DNA from: Desulfothermus sp964427155
Lineage (GTDB): Bacteria > Desulfobacterota > Desulfovibrionia > Desulfovibrionales > Desulfothermaceae
Assembly: GCA_964427155.1 (NCBI GenBank)
Contig: CAYRSC010000024.1
Coordinates: 248,001-312,000 of the forward strand
DNA length: 64,000 nt
Reading direction: 5' to 3'
A program made the position numbers and the translations under genes. The notes below the pieces were generated by a model that saw only the letters and a list, made by a program, of their open reading frames with translations, was not told where the DNA came from and made no database searches. Shown here in pieces: positions 16,570 through 25,555 of this stretch (position 1 is the first letter of the stretch; each line of letters starts with the position of its first letter).

Positions 16570-18522
16570 CTAAAAATCCTTTATCCTTTCCCTAAGCTCT
16601 CTAATTTCTTTCACACCTCCCCTTCCTGCAAATACTATCTCCACAAAAAGGGATATTATCCTGTCCACCTTCTCAAATTCTTCCCCAATCTCATCCCTGA
16701 CCATCTCTCTCACCTCCCAAGGACCTTGACTAGGGAGGATCTTAAGCCCTCTTTTTTCCAGTTTTTTTAAAAAAATAGAGTAGTATCTCAGGACCTCACT
16801 ATCTCTCCTCCCTTTTCTATTAAGGCTCAAAAACACACATCCCAGTGTAAGAAGTAAAGATCCCAATATAACAAGGATAGAGTTTTGCATCAGATGCGTA
16901 TATTCTCCCCCAAGTCCAAGTCTATGGAGGAGAGATAGCTGTTGCTCCTGATCATAGGAGACCATCCACACCAGCCATTGATAGTTTAGATAATCCCAAA
17001 AAAGGAGAAAAGGTCTTACAACTCCAGAGGGTAGATACAGATAGGGCCCTCTTTCCACCTCCCCCGCCAGTTCCCTAGCCACCTCAGTATGAGAGAGATA
17101 GGCAGTGGGGTCTATTCGCACCCACCCCCTATCCCCCAAATATGCCTCCACCCATGCATGGGCATCTCTATCCCTCACAATCACATAATCTCCCATGGGG
17201 TTTATCTCTCCACCCTTATAACCTGCCACCACCCTTGCAGGAATAGAAGCATACCTCAACAGCAGGGCAGTTGCCATGGCATAGTGCTCACAAAAACCCC
17301 GTTTAGAGGTAAAGAGGAAAAAATCCAGTCCATTTTTTGGGGGCCAAAGAGGGGGGTTAAGGGTATAGACAAATCCTTGTGTGGCAAAAAAATGTAGAAC
17401 CCTCTCAACCACATCCCAATCAGAAGCTCCTCCTTTCCTGAAAGAGATGACCAGTGTATGAGAGTGTGGATTTTCTCCTTCCCTCCCTGTTTCAAGAAAA
17501 ACTTTTTTCTCACCAACTCCCCCCCTAAACACATAGCGACTATACCATCTGCCCTTATAGGCTATTGGAGTACCAATTAGATGATCTGTGGTATAGAAAA
17601 GGCCCTCATGTAGGTGTGGCTCTATGCCAGGGGGAAATGCATATATCTGTCCCATCTCCAAAAGGGGTAAAAATTTACTTCCTCCTGGAAGAAGATAGAG
17701 ATAATATCCAACAACCTTCCCTGGCCATAATACCAGAGATGATAGGGGACTAGGGTATTTCTGCCCCATATCTTCATGTGCCATGGTCCATACCCCATTC
17801 CCATAGTGACTAAAGACCACACATCTCCAGTACAGTCCAGCCACTTGAGAAGAGAATTTATGCTCAAACCTCACCCTAAAGGCCACTCTGTTTGATCTCA
17901 CAAGAGAAGACACCTCTCCAGGTCTCATGATGGAAGAAAGGCCAGACAATGCCCTGTGCTCTTCCCTTACTCCCACAATAGCCCCTGGCAACCTGGGAAA
18001 GAGTAAAAAGAGGATAATAGAGAGGGGTAAGGCCAGAAGAAACAGGCCCATAATAGACCTTACCTCCCCTGGAGAAAAGAGAGACGATTGAAATCCATGC
18101 CCCAGGGAGAGGAGGTGATCCCTTCTCAACATGAGAAAGAAGAAACATAAATATCCAAGGAGATATAATCCCAGCCACAGGGATTGAGAAAACAAAGCTG
18201 AGGAAGCCGCAAGGAAATTTCCCAGGAACAACAAGACCCTCTGGTCCCTTATCTCCCTTAATTCCCACCACTTTACAGAGGTCATAAGTGCCAACAGACT
18301 CACTCCTGCATAGCTTCCAAATATGGTTACTCCATATAGTGAAAAATGCAGTATCAGGCAAAGGACAAGGAGGATAAATTTCACCACCCTCAAAGTGGAA
18401 AGAGAGAGAAGGGATCGGAGATAGGAATAGGATATAATGAGAGAGAAAAAAACTAGAGAGATAAGAGAGGGAAGAAAAAACATAAGGGGAAAGTAGGCAG
18501 ATATAATAAATACCATGAGCAT
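16570..18522 (-). CDS. Membrane-anchored transglutaminase-like protein (DUF3488/TgpA type)
   Basis: A 650-residue membrane protein. The first 200 residues hold about six hydrophobic helices (DUF3488-like). A periplasmic transglutaminase-like domain follows, with the catalytic triad visible as GFCEHYA (Cys near residue 410), DAHAWVE (His) and RIDPTA (Asp). One more membrane helix lies near residue 550, and a short cytoplasmic tail ends the protein. Relatives such as Pseudomonas TgpA occur with MoxR and DUF58 genes, as here. Function is probably envelope-related peptide or protein processing, but the substrate is unknown. It starts 6 bp after the DUF58 stop. Confidence 0.9.
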   Translation of the reverse strand: MLMVFIISAYFPLMFFLPSLISLVFFSLIISYSYLRSLLSLSTLRVVKFILLVLCLILHFSLYGVTIFGSYAGVSLLALMTSVKWWELREIRDQRVLLFLGNFLAASSALFSQSLWLGLYLLGYLCFFFLMLRRDHLLSLGHGFQSSLFSPGEVRSIMGLFLLALPLSIILFLLFPRLPGAIVGVREEHRALSGLSSIMRPGEVSSLVRSNRVAFRVRFEHKFSSQVAGLYWRCVVFSHYGNGVWTMAHEDMGQKYPSPLSSLVLWPGKVVGYYLYLLPGGSKFLPLLEMGQIYAFPPGIEPHLHEGLFYTTDHLIGTPIAYKGRWYSRYVFRGGVGEKKVFLETGREGENPHSHTLVISFRKGGASDWDVVERVLHFFATQGFVYTLNPPLWPPKNGLDFFLFTSKRGFCEHYAMATALLLRYASIPARVVAGYKGGEINPMGDYVIVRDRDAHAWVEAYLGDRGWVRIDPTAYLSHTEVARELAGEVERGPYLYLPSGVVRPFLLFWDYLNYQWLVWMVSYDQEQQLSLLHRLGLGGEYTHLMQNSILVILGSLLLTLGCVFLSLNRKGRRDSEVLRYYSIFLKKLEKRGLKILPSQGPWEVREMVRDEIGEEFEKVDRIISLFVEIVFAGRGGVKEIRELRERIKDF

Positions 18523-18528
18523 GGTTAT

Positions 18529-19503
18529 CTATCCCAATCCATATAGGGCAAGACTTCTCAGACATCTTCTCATATGGAGCTCCCCGCAAGAGGGATAAAT
18601 CACCTCTCCATCCAAGATAAGCCCATACTCACACAAGTCCTCCTGGGCCTTTTTTATTAAATAACATAAAAAACCCAGGGCATCTTCCAGGGGATATTCC
18701 TTAAATGTCTCTAAAGAAAACCATCTCACTGCAGAGGATTCTCCCTTGAAAACCTTTTTTACCAGCCTTCCATCCCTGGCATAGACTCTCCAGTATATTC
18801 TCCTGTATGATTCTCCATCCAGATGTTCCTCAAGGTGTTCTATGGTTGACTCTTCTAGCCCCTGGAGTACCTCTCCCCTATCCTCTCTTACCTCATCTGC
18901 CTCCACTTCCTTATCCACGAAGGGAGGGGGTGGCTTAGGGGCGGGATATACCACACATTTTTGCGAAAACCTCAGGATGCTCCATGCCCTAAATATTCCC
19001 AGGGGATAAAGGCTCCTTATCTCAAATTTAGGAGCCCTCACCCATCCCCTCTTCCTGGCCCTCACCTCATAGAAAGAGGTCACCCTTCCTCCACTTTCAA
19101 TCACCACCCTATGTCCTTTATCCCCACACCATATTTCCACCTCCCTCTCCCTACCTGCAGACTCCTCCATCACGATCTCAAAATGCACCACCTCTCCCAC
19201 AAACACATCAGGTGCTCCCCCTGGTTCTATTGCCAGTCCATGTAATTGCAAAAAGGCATAAATCACTGTTATAAATCCAGTACTTCCAAGGAGAAAGCCA
19301 AATAATAACGCCATGTTATTCTGATAATTCAACCCAATGAATATTATTATAAAGACGCATAAAAAGAATATCACCCCCATCCCAGATGGCAATACAAATA
19401 TGTTTCTATGGCCAAGGATATATCTTTGAGAAGAAGGAGAGGGGCCATCTAGGATTATTCTCCCTATCTTAAACAATCTGAGTAGATTCTTTATCCACAC
19501 CAT
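18529..19503 (-). CDS. DUF58-domain membrane protein
   Basis: A 324-residue protein with two hydrophobic helices near the N-terminus (about 35-85), then a soluble region carrying the DUF58 core. That core includes the EHLDGESYRRIYWRVYARDG stretch, close to the family signature (R.i.W..yAR...l.vK.f). DUF58 proteins are linked to von Willebrand A-type folds and always travel with MoxR ATPases. It starts after an AGGGGG site, 8 bp beyond the MoxR stop. Its role is inferred as the MoxR partner. Confidence 0.9.
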   Translation of the reverse strand: MVWIKNLLRLFKIGRIILDGPSPSSQRYILGHRNIFVLPSGMGVIFFLCVFIIIFIGLNYQNNMALLFGFLLGSTGFITVIYAFLQLHGLAIEPGGAPDVFVGEVVHFEIVMEESAGREREVEIWCGDKGHRVVIESGGRVTSFYEVRARKRGWVRAPKFEIRSLYPLGIFRAWSILRFSQKCVVYPAPKPPPPFVDKEVEADEVREDRGEVLQGLEESTIEHLEEHLDGESYRRIYWRVYARDGRLVKKVFKGESSAVRWFSLETFKEYPLEDALGFLCYLIKKAQEDLCEYGLILDGEVIYPSCGELHMRRCLRSLALYGLG

Positions 19504-19511
19504 AATTCCCC

Positions 19512-20426
19512 CTAAAATACAGGGGTATTTTTGAGGATAGATCCCAATATCTCCTCCATTGTCTCCTCTGCTCCCCTGGGGTGAAGGCGATGAAGGCTAC
19601 AGGGGAAAAAGACCTCCTTTATATCTTCTGGGACCACAAAATTCCGTCCTGAAATATAGGCCCAGGCCCTGGAGAGGTTGAGCAGGTCAGAGGCGCCCCG
19701 GGGAGAGATCCCCCACTTAAGGGAAGAGGTCTCCCTAGTGGCCTCCACAAGTGATACCACATAGCCAATTATCTCATCTGCCACAAACACCTCCCTTACC
19801 CCCTTTTGAAAAGAGGAGATGTCTTCCTGGGTGCATACCACAGACAACCCCTTTATCATCTCTTCCCTATCCTCTCCTCTGAGCAATAAGAGCTGGGCCT
19901 CCCTGGAGGGATATCCCAGGCTTATCCTGGTCATAAACCTGTCCATCTGGGATTCAGGAAGAGGATAAGTTCCCACATGTTCCATTGGGTTTTGGGTGGC
20001 AATGATAAAGAATGGCTCAGGAAGTCCATAGGTCTTTCTGTCCACCGTTACCTGATATTCTCCCATTGCCTCCAGAAGTCCACTCTGGGTACGGGGAGAG
20101 GCCCTATTTATCTCATCTACCAATACCACATTAGAGAATATTGGACCTGGTCTGAACACAAATATACCCTTTTCCCTATCAAAGACCTGGGATCCAATGA
20201 CATCTGCAGGAAGTAAATCATTTGTGCACTGGATCCTCTTAAACTCCAGCCCCAGGAGACGGGCGAGGGCCTTTGCCATGGTGGTCTTTCCTGTACCAGG
20301 GATATCCTCTATGAGCACATGCCCCCTGGCGATAAAACTTGCAAGGACTAATCTTACCTCCTTTTCTTTGTCTAATATTATCTCATTTAAGAGCTTAATC
20401 ATCTCTTCTATCTTTCCCCTGCTCAT
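19512..20426 (-). CDS. MoxR-family AAA+ ATPase
   Basis: A protein of about 304 residues. Seen: Walker A GTGKT after IEDIP, Walker B VLVDEINRA, sensor-1 region IATQNP, and the ESQMDRF arginine-finger region, all typical of the MoxR subfamily. MoxR ATPases act as chaperone-like factors for maturing protein complexes; here the genetic partners are the DUF58 and transglutaminase proteins. The ATG at 20426 follows a GGGGGAG site; an upstream in-frame start at 20450 would add eight residues. It is the first gene of a four-gene operon read leftward. Confidence 0.92.
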   Translation of the reverse strand: MSRGKIEEMIKLLNEIILDKEKEVRLVLASFIARGHVLIEDIPGTGKTTMAKALARLLGLEFKRIQCTNDLLPADVIGSQVFDREKGIFVFRPGPIFSNVVLVDEINRASPRTQSGLLEAMGEYQVTVDRKTYGLPEPFFIIATQNPMEHVGTYPLPESQMDRFMTRISLGYPSREAQLLLLRGEDREEMIKGLSVVCTQEDISSFQKGVREVFVADEIIGYVVSLVEATRETSSLKWGISPRGASDLLNLSRAWAYISGRNFVVPEDIKEVFFPCSLHRLHPRGAEETMEEILGSILKNTPVF

Positions 20427-20561
20427 CCACTCCCCCCTTTTTATTATCAAGAGATACTACGCAAAAACTAACCTTGCCAAGGAGAAAATACCAATATCTC
20501 TCTGGACTTTTTCTTCAAATAACATTAAAAGGCCACAAACATCCTAAATAAAGGGAGAGAG

Positions 20562-21242
20562 ATGAGTAGATTACCTCTGGGAGTACTTATATCTGGCTCA
20601 GGGACCAACCTCCAATCTATTATAGATTCCATCAACCGGGGAAGTTTAAAGGCAAAAATAAACATAGTCATATCCAACAAAAAAGATGCCCATGGACTTA
20701 TACGGGCAGAAAAAGAGGGTATTCCCACTGCCTATATCCCCCATAGCCCTTATCCCTCCAGGGAGGCCCATGAGGAAGAGATATTGAAAGAGCTAAAAAG
20801 ATATGGAGTGGAGGTGGTTATCCTGGCAGGTTATATGAGGCTTGTTACAGGACATTTTGTGAGTAAGTATCCATGGAGGATCCTGAATATACATCCTGCC
20901 CTGCTTCCCTCATTCAAGGGAACAGATGCACAGAAAAGGGCACATGAATATGGAGTGAAGATATCCGGCGCCACTGTCCATTTTGTAGACGAGGAGATGG
21001 ACCATGGTCCCATCATAATCCAGGGGGCCATTCCTCTATCCTCGTTTGAGGATGTTCAACAGGTCTCTGAGCGTATTTTAAGGATTGAACATCGTATCTA
21101 TCCCCAGGCAATCCAATGGCTTGCCCAGGGAAGACTGAAAATAGAGAAAAACCGTGTAATGGTGGAAGGGGAAGGCCCCCCAGCAGACATCTCAGACATC
21201 ATGCCCTGTCTTATAAATCCCCCCCTGGAAAAGGGGTTCTAA
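20562..21242 (+). CDS. purN: Phosphoribosylglycinamide formyltransferase
   Basis: A 226-residue enzyme of purine synthesis that transfers a formyl group from 10-formyltetrahydrofolate to GAR. Seen: the N-terminal LISGSGTNLQ phosphate loop, the catalytic asparagine and histidine in NIHPALLPSFKG, and the aspartate in VDEEMDHGP. The C-terminus is slightly longer than E. coli PurN (212). It is divergent from the MoxR operon and converges with the diguanylate cyclase gene with an 8-bp gap. Confidence 0.95.
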   Translation: MSRLPLGVLISGSGTNLQSIIDSINRGSLKAKINIVISNKKDAHGLIRAEKEGIPTAYIPHSPYPSREAHEEEILKELKRYGVEVVILAGYMRLVTGHFVSKYPWRILNIHPALLPSFKGTDAQKRAHEYGVKISGATVHFVDEEMDHGPIIIQGAIPLSSFEDVQQVSERILRIEHRIYPQAIQWLAQGRLKIEKNRVMVEGEGPPADISDIMPCLINPPLEKGF

Positions 21243-21250
21243 AACCCTCT

Positions 21251-22639
21251 CTATGGCTGAGGCTCATAGATACTCACCTTATTCCTTCCAGTACTTTTGG
21301 AGGTATAAAGGGCAAGGTCCGCCTCTTTGAGCACAGCATCCACATCCTTTCCCTTGGCAGGATCAAACTCAGAGACCCCAATACTCACAGTAACATTGAG
21401 GACATTGCCATCCACCACAAAACTGTGGGACTCTATCCTCTCCCTTAACCTGTCCGCAAGGATAAATGCCTGTTCTTTCTCTGTATGAGGAAGTATTATA
21501 ACAAACTCCTCCCCTCCATAGCGGATGGGATAATCCACCTCACGTACACTATCTTTTATAATCCCACCTATCTCCTTTAAAATGAGGTCCCCCACATCAT
21601 GGCCATAGGTGTCATTTATGGCCTTAAAGTGATCTATATCCAGGATTAAGATACTAAAACAATGATTCAACCTCTCATGTCTCTTTTTCTCCTGGTGGAT
21701 CATCTTGTCAAAAAAATGACGATTACCCAATCCTGTTAAGAAATCAAAGTAAGCGGCATCTATGAGTTGTTGATATTCAATGCTCCTCTCCACTACAATA
21801 GCAAGATATTCCGCCACCATTTCCAGAAAATCAATGGTGTCCTCTCCTAGATGCGGCAATCCACCAATGTGCATAAATATCCTTACCCTTTTATCCTCAA
21901 GCCCCCCCTCAAATACCTCTCTTTCAGAAAATTCCCTCCCAGTAGAGCCTTTCCCCGGTAGCTCATAATGATGTACCTCAGTTGGTGGTGAGGGAGACAA
22001 AGAAGATTTTATAAATCTAAGGAATCTGGATTTACTGCTATTTCCACTATCCAGGATATGGATGTAATACTTACCTTTACTGGTCAGGACAAAGGCTATA
22101 GAATTTATGTTTAAAAACTCCCTTATAAGGAAAAACGTATTTTTTAAAATTTCTGATATATCATCATTTATTTTTATATTAGAGAATAGCCTTTTTAGTA
22201 TTTCAAGTTGCTCACTTTTTCTGATGTATAAATTTTTATACAGTTTCATCTCATCTTTTAGGTTATGAATAAATGTATTTAAATCAGTAGCCTGTTTTAT
22301 TATATTTTTAATGTCATCAACCCCATGCACTCCCTCTGAAGTTATACCAACTATACATTGACTTACACATTTTAACTCTTCAAATAACTCCTCTTTAATC
22401 TCATCTATAAAAAGCACCTTTTTCCCTTGAGTTGAGGGGATACCCTTCCACACCCTCCAGGGGATCAATACCAGAAATATTTCTTTTTCACCCTCTAAAT
22501 GGCTATCCCTGGATTTCTTCCCCAGGTGGGAATCCAACCAGATAATATTATCCACATCTTTCCCTATCCTCTCTTCCAGTCCCTGGCGTTCTCCCCCATG
22601 GACATCAATACACACCAATTTTTTCTCTCCCAATTTCAT
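21251..22639 (-). CDS. Diguanylate cyclase with GAF-like sensor region
   Basis: A 462-residue soluble protein. Residues 1-130 look like a degenerate sensor region without a recognised family. A coiled-coil segment follows (about 120-155), then a GAF-like region (about 155-285) and a C-terminal GGDEF domain. The active-site loop is intact as GGEEF (375-379), and an inhibitory I-site RxxD (366-369) lies five residues before it, so the enzyme should make cyclic di-GMP with product feedback. No EAL domain is present. It may link to the nearby secretion locus, but no direct evidence for that is seen. Confidence 0.92.
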   Translation of the reverse strand: MKLGEKKLVCIDVHGGERQGLEERIGKDVDNIIWLDSHLGKKSRDSHLEGEKEIFLVLIPWRVWKGIPSTQGKKVLFIDEIKEELFEELKCVSQCIVGITSEGVHGVDDIKNIIKQATDLNTFIHNLKDEMKLYKNLYIRKSEQLEILKRLFSNIKINDDISEILKNTFFLIREFLNINSIAFVLTSKGKYYIHILDSGNSSKSRFLRFIKSSLSPSPPTEVHHYELPGKGSTGREFSEREVFEGGLEDKRVRIFMHIGGLPHLGEDTIDFLEMVAEYLAIVVERSIEYQQLIDAAYFDFLTGLGNRHFFDKMIHQEKKRHERLNHCFSILILDIDHFKAINDTYGHDVGDLILKEIGGIIKDSVREVDYPIRYGGEEFVIILPHTEKEQAFILADRLRERIESHSFVVDGNVLNVTVSIGVSEFDPAKGKDVDAVLKEADLALYTSKSTGRNKVSIYEPQP

Positions 22640-22706
22640 GACCCATCCTCCCTTTTGGTGGGAAAATACTTCTTCTTGGGATGCTTTTATGCAATAGATG
22701 GGCCAA

Positions 22707-23177
22707 TCAATGATGGTAGGGATGATGGTGAAGAATACACTGGGCCCTGTAAAGCTGTTCCAGCAATATTACACGCACCATCTCGTGGGGAAAAGTCATC
22801 TTTCCAAGACTCAAGATAAAATGGGCCCTCTCTTTCACCGCAGGAGAAAGTCCATGGGAGCCTCCTATCACAAAACAGGGAGAAAGGCTCCTACACTCCA
22901 CCCATTGCGTCATTTTTTTGGCAAACTCCTCTGAGGAGAGGAGAACCCCTCTTTCATCCAAGGGAATAACCAGATCTCCATTTCCTATTCTGGCAAGTAT
23001 CTTCTTTCCCTCTTTTTCTATCCTTTCTCTGGGACTTCCCCCTTTACCCTCATCTTTAACAATCACTTCCTTGAGGAGGCAGTATCTGCCAAGCATTCTC
23101 CTATAGTAAAGATAGGCATCTCTCCACAAGGGTCCCTTTAATTTACCCACGGCTATGAGTTTTATCTTCATCTTCAT
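22707..23177 (-). CDS. rlmH: 23S rRNA (pseudouridine1915-N3)-methyltransferase
   Basis: A 156-residue SPOUT methyltransferase that modifies helix 69 of 23S rRNA. The family marks are clear: KLIAVGKLK at the start, VIPLDERG in the middle, FVIGGSHGL, and the C-terminal knot segment KMTFPHEMVRVILLEQLYRA. Length equals E. coli RlmH (155). Two ATG codons lie two codons apart at the start, so the N-terminus is uncertain by two residues. The C-terminus carries a histidine-rich tail (HHHPYHH). Confidence 0.95.
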   Translation of the reverse strand: MKMKIKLIAVGKLKGPLWRDAYLYYRRMLGRYCLLKEVIVKDEGKGGSPRERIEKEGKKILARIGNGDLVIPLDERGVLLSSEEFAKKMTQWVECRSLSPCFVIGGSHGLSPAVKERAHFILSLGKMTFPHEMVRVILLEQLYRAQCILHHHPYHH

Positions 23178-23258
23178 CTTTTTCTCTATTAACCTATTGA
23201 CATTGAAGTTATAATCATAAAAGAATAGGACTAAAAATTATCCCTTAATAAAAGATGA

Positions 23259-25454
23259 ATGAAAAGACAATCTAATAAAATATTTCTTACTCTAACGGGG
23301 ATATTTATAAGTATTATTTTTGGGGCGATCTATTTATACCATCCCCTTTTTGTGGAGTATCTTGACAACAAGATATATGATATCTTATTGATCCATTCTC
23401 CTCATCCCTCTCCCTCTAATGCTACCATAATTGTAGATATAGACGAAAAGAGCCTGCAACAATACGGACAGTGGCCATGGCCCCGCTATTTAGTGGCCCT
23501 GCTTCTGGAAAAGATAAGACAGAGGGGGGCCAGGGCCATTGGACTGGACATCTTATTTGCAGAACCAGACAGGACCTCGCCCAGGCGAATAAAGAGGGAA
23601 TTAAAAAGATTTCTAGGGATAGATGTGGCCTTTGAGGGACTCCCTCCCCAGCTTCAAGACAACGATCAGATATTTGCCCAGGTACTCTCTCATCCAGCGT
23701 ATGTACTTGGATATTTCTTTACCTTTGCAAAAGGACCCTCCCGCTCTCCCCCAACCACCTCAATTCCATCACCCACCATCAATATTGTAAGAAAGGCAGG
23801 GGCTCCCTCTGAAAAAAAATTTTTATTAAGGGCCACAGGGGCCCTACTTCCATTAAAAATACTCCTCTCTCATGTTCACGCATGCGGTTTTTTCAATACC
23901 CAACCAGAAAGTGACGGAATACTCAGGGCCACCCCCTTTGTAATATGGTATAAGGGAAGGGTATATCCTGCACTCTCCCTTGCTACTCTCCTTCAGGCGT
24001 TAGGGGGTAAAAGCGCCGTCTTAAAAGTCACTTCAAATGGAATAGAGTCCATAAAGATTGGAAACACAGTGGTCCCCTTAGATAGGGGAGGACGTTTCTG
24101 GATAGATTTCTTAGGACCAGCCAGGACCCTCCCCTATATCTCTGCGGCGGATATACTGGAGGACAAGGTAAAAGTAAGGGATATACGAGACAAAATAGTA
24201 TTTGTGGGCACCTCTGCAACCGGACTTATGGACCTAAAGTCAACCCCTGTTGACCCTGTCTATCCTGGCGTAGAGGCCCATGCTACAATAGTGGAAAATA
24301 TCCTAAGAGGCAATTTTATCACCCGTCCCGATTGGGCGCCAGGGGCAGAATTTCTGGCAATCCTTATATCAGGCATACTTCTCACCCTTCTCATCATCAA
24401 TTTAAGACCCCTGTGGGTCTCTATACTTACCCTCTCTGCCATAACAGGGATGTGGATAGGGGCCCAACACCTCTTCAATGGGGCCCACATCTTTCTATCC
24501 CCCTCTCTTCCCATCTTAAATATGGGGGTAATATTCTCCTTTCTCTCTCTGGAAAAATTCTTCTGGGCAGAAAGGGAAAAACGTTTCTATCGTTCGGCGT
24601 TTTCCCAGTATGTAGCCCCTCAGATAGTGGAAGAGATCATCAAGTCTCCTGACAAATTAAGACTGGAAGGAGAAGAAAAAGAGGTGAGCATCCTCTTTAG
24701 TGATATCCGGGGATTTACATCCATCTCTGAAAGGCTATCCCCCACCCAGATAAGTCAATTACTCCAGGAATATTTTTCTCCAATGACAGAAGTAATCACC
24801 ACCCATAAAGGCACCCTGGACAAATTTATAGGAGATGCAATAATGGCATTCTGGAATGCACCCCTGGACGTGTCTCACCACCAGCTCTTAGCGGTTAAGG
24901 CGGCCCTTGGAATGACCACTACCCTCTTTAAATTAAATAGACATTTCAAGGACAAGTTCAATGTGGACCTAAAGATAGGTATAGGTATCCACTGTGGAAT
25001 GGTTCATGTGGGAAACATGGGCTCCAAAGAACTTTTTGATTATACCATTATAGGGGATAACGTCAATCTGGCCTCTCGTCTTGAAGGACTCACCAAGTTT
25101 TATGGAAGGGATCTAATAATAAGTGAAACAATTGCCCCATACTGCAGGAAAGATTTTTTTCTCCAAGAGCTGGATATGGTAAAGGTAAAGGGGAAAGAAA
25201 GACCTGTTACCATATATACTATTCATACTCTGGAGAGGGCAAAGAGGTTTAAAGAAGAATTTGAGTTGTATAATCATGCCCTTCTTCTCTATAAAAAAAG
25301 AAGATTTAAAGAGGCTCAAGAGGCCTTCCAGGAGCTGAGAAACAAATTTATTGATCTGAAATTATATGAACTATATGAAAAAAGATGCATTGAAATGATA
25401 AAACACCCACCTCCAGATGACTGGGATGGGGTGTTTACCCATACAAAAAAATAA
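23259..25454 (+). CDS. CHASE2-domain class III adenylate/guanylate cyclase
   Basis: A 731-residue membrane sensor. An N-terminal helix (about 8-30) is followed by an extracytoplasmic CHASE2 domain (about 40-370), two or three helices (about 365-440), a class III cyclase domain (about 465-650) and a short helical tail resembling a TPR. The metal aspartates are seen in FSDIRGFTS and KFIGDAIMAFW. The lysine typical of adenylate specificity is in DKFIGD, and the NLASR motif gives the transition-state Asn and Arg. It should make a cyclic nucleotide, probably cAMP, in response to a periplasmic signal. It lies 101 bp upstream of the tolC-RTX-secretion operon. Confidence 0.92.
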   Translation: MKRQSNKIFLTLTGIFISIIFGAIYLYHPLFVEYLDNKIYDILLIHSPHPSPSNATIIVDIDEKSLQQYGQWPWPRYLVALLLEKIRQRGARAIGLDILFAEPDRTSPRRIKRELKRFLGIDVAFEGLPPQLQDNDQIFAQVLSHPAYVLGYFFTFAKGPSRSPPTTSIPSPTINIVRKAGAPSEKKFLLRATGALLPLKILLSHVHACGFFNTQPESDGILRATPFVIWYKGRVYPALSLATLLQALGGKSAVLKVTSNGIESIKIGNTVVPLDRGGRFWIDFLGPARTLPYISAADILEDKVKVRDIRDKIVFVGTSATGLMDLKSTPVDPVYPGVEAHATIVENILRGNFITRPDWAPGAEFLAILISGILLTLLIINLRPLWVSILTLSAITGMWIGAQHLFNGAHIFLSPSLPILNMGVIFSFLSLEKFFWAEREKRFYRSAFSQYVAPQIVEEIIKSPDKLRLEGEEKEVSILFSDIRGFTSISERLSPTQISQLLQEYFSPMTEVITTHKGTLDKFIGDAIMAFWNAPLDVSHHQLLAVKAALGMTTTLFKLNRHFKDKFNVDLKIGIGIHCGMVHVGNMGSKELFDYTIIGDNVNLASRLEGLTKFYGRDLIISETIAPYCRKDFFLQELDMVKVKGKERPVTIYTIHTLERAKRFKEEFELYNHALLLYKKRRFKEAQEAFQELRNKFIDLKLYELYEKRCIEMIKHPPPDDWDGVFTHTKK

Positions 25455-25480
25455 GATGTGATAGTCCCAGAAAAAAATAC

Positions 25481-25508
25481 TTGAAAAAAAAATGGCTAAA
25501 GGTATATT
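25481..25508 (+). promoter_or_regulatory. Candidate promoter of the tolC-RTX secretion operon
   Basis: TTGAAA (25481-25486), a 16-bp spacer and TATATT (25503-25508) lie about 48 bp before tolC. Each box matches consensus at five of six positions. A perfect TATAAT also occurs at 25525 without a good -35. Confidence 0.5.
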
Positions 25509-25555
25509 GAGATAAATTTGTCTCTATAATCCCTTTAATCCAAGGAGGTTCTTTA

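Noticed and set aside
23199..23220. TTGACA followed by TATAAT upstream of the CHASE2 cyclase
   Set aside because: The spacing between the boxes is only about 8 bp, far too short for a sigma-70 promoter.
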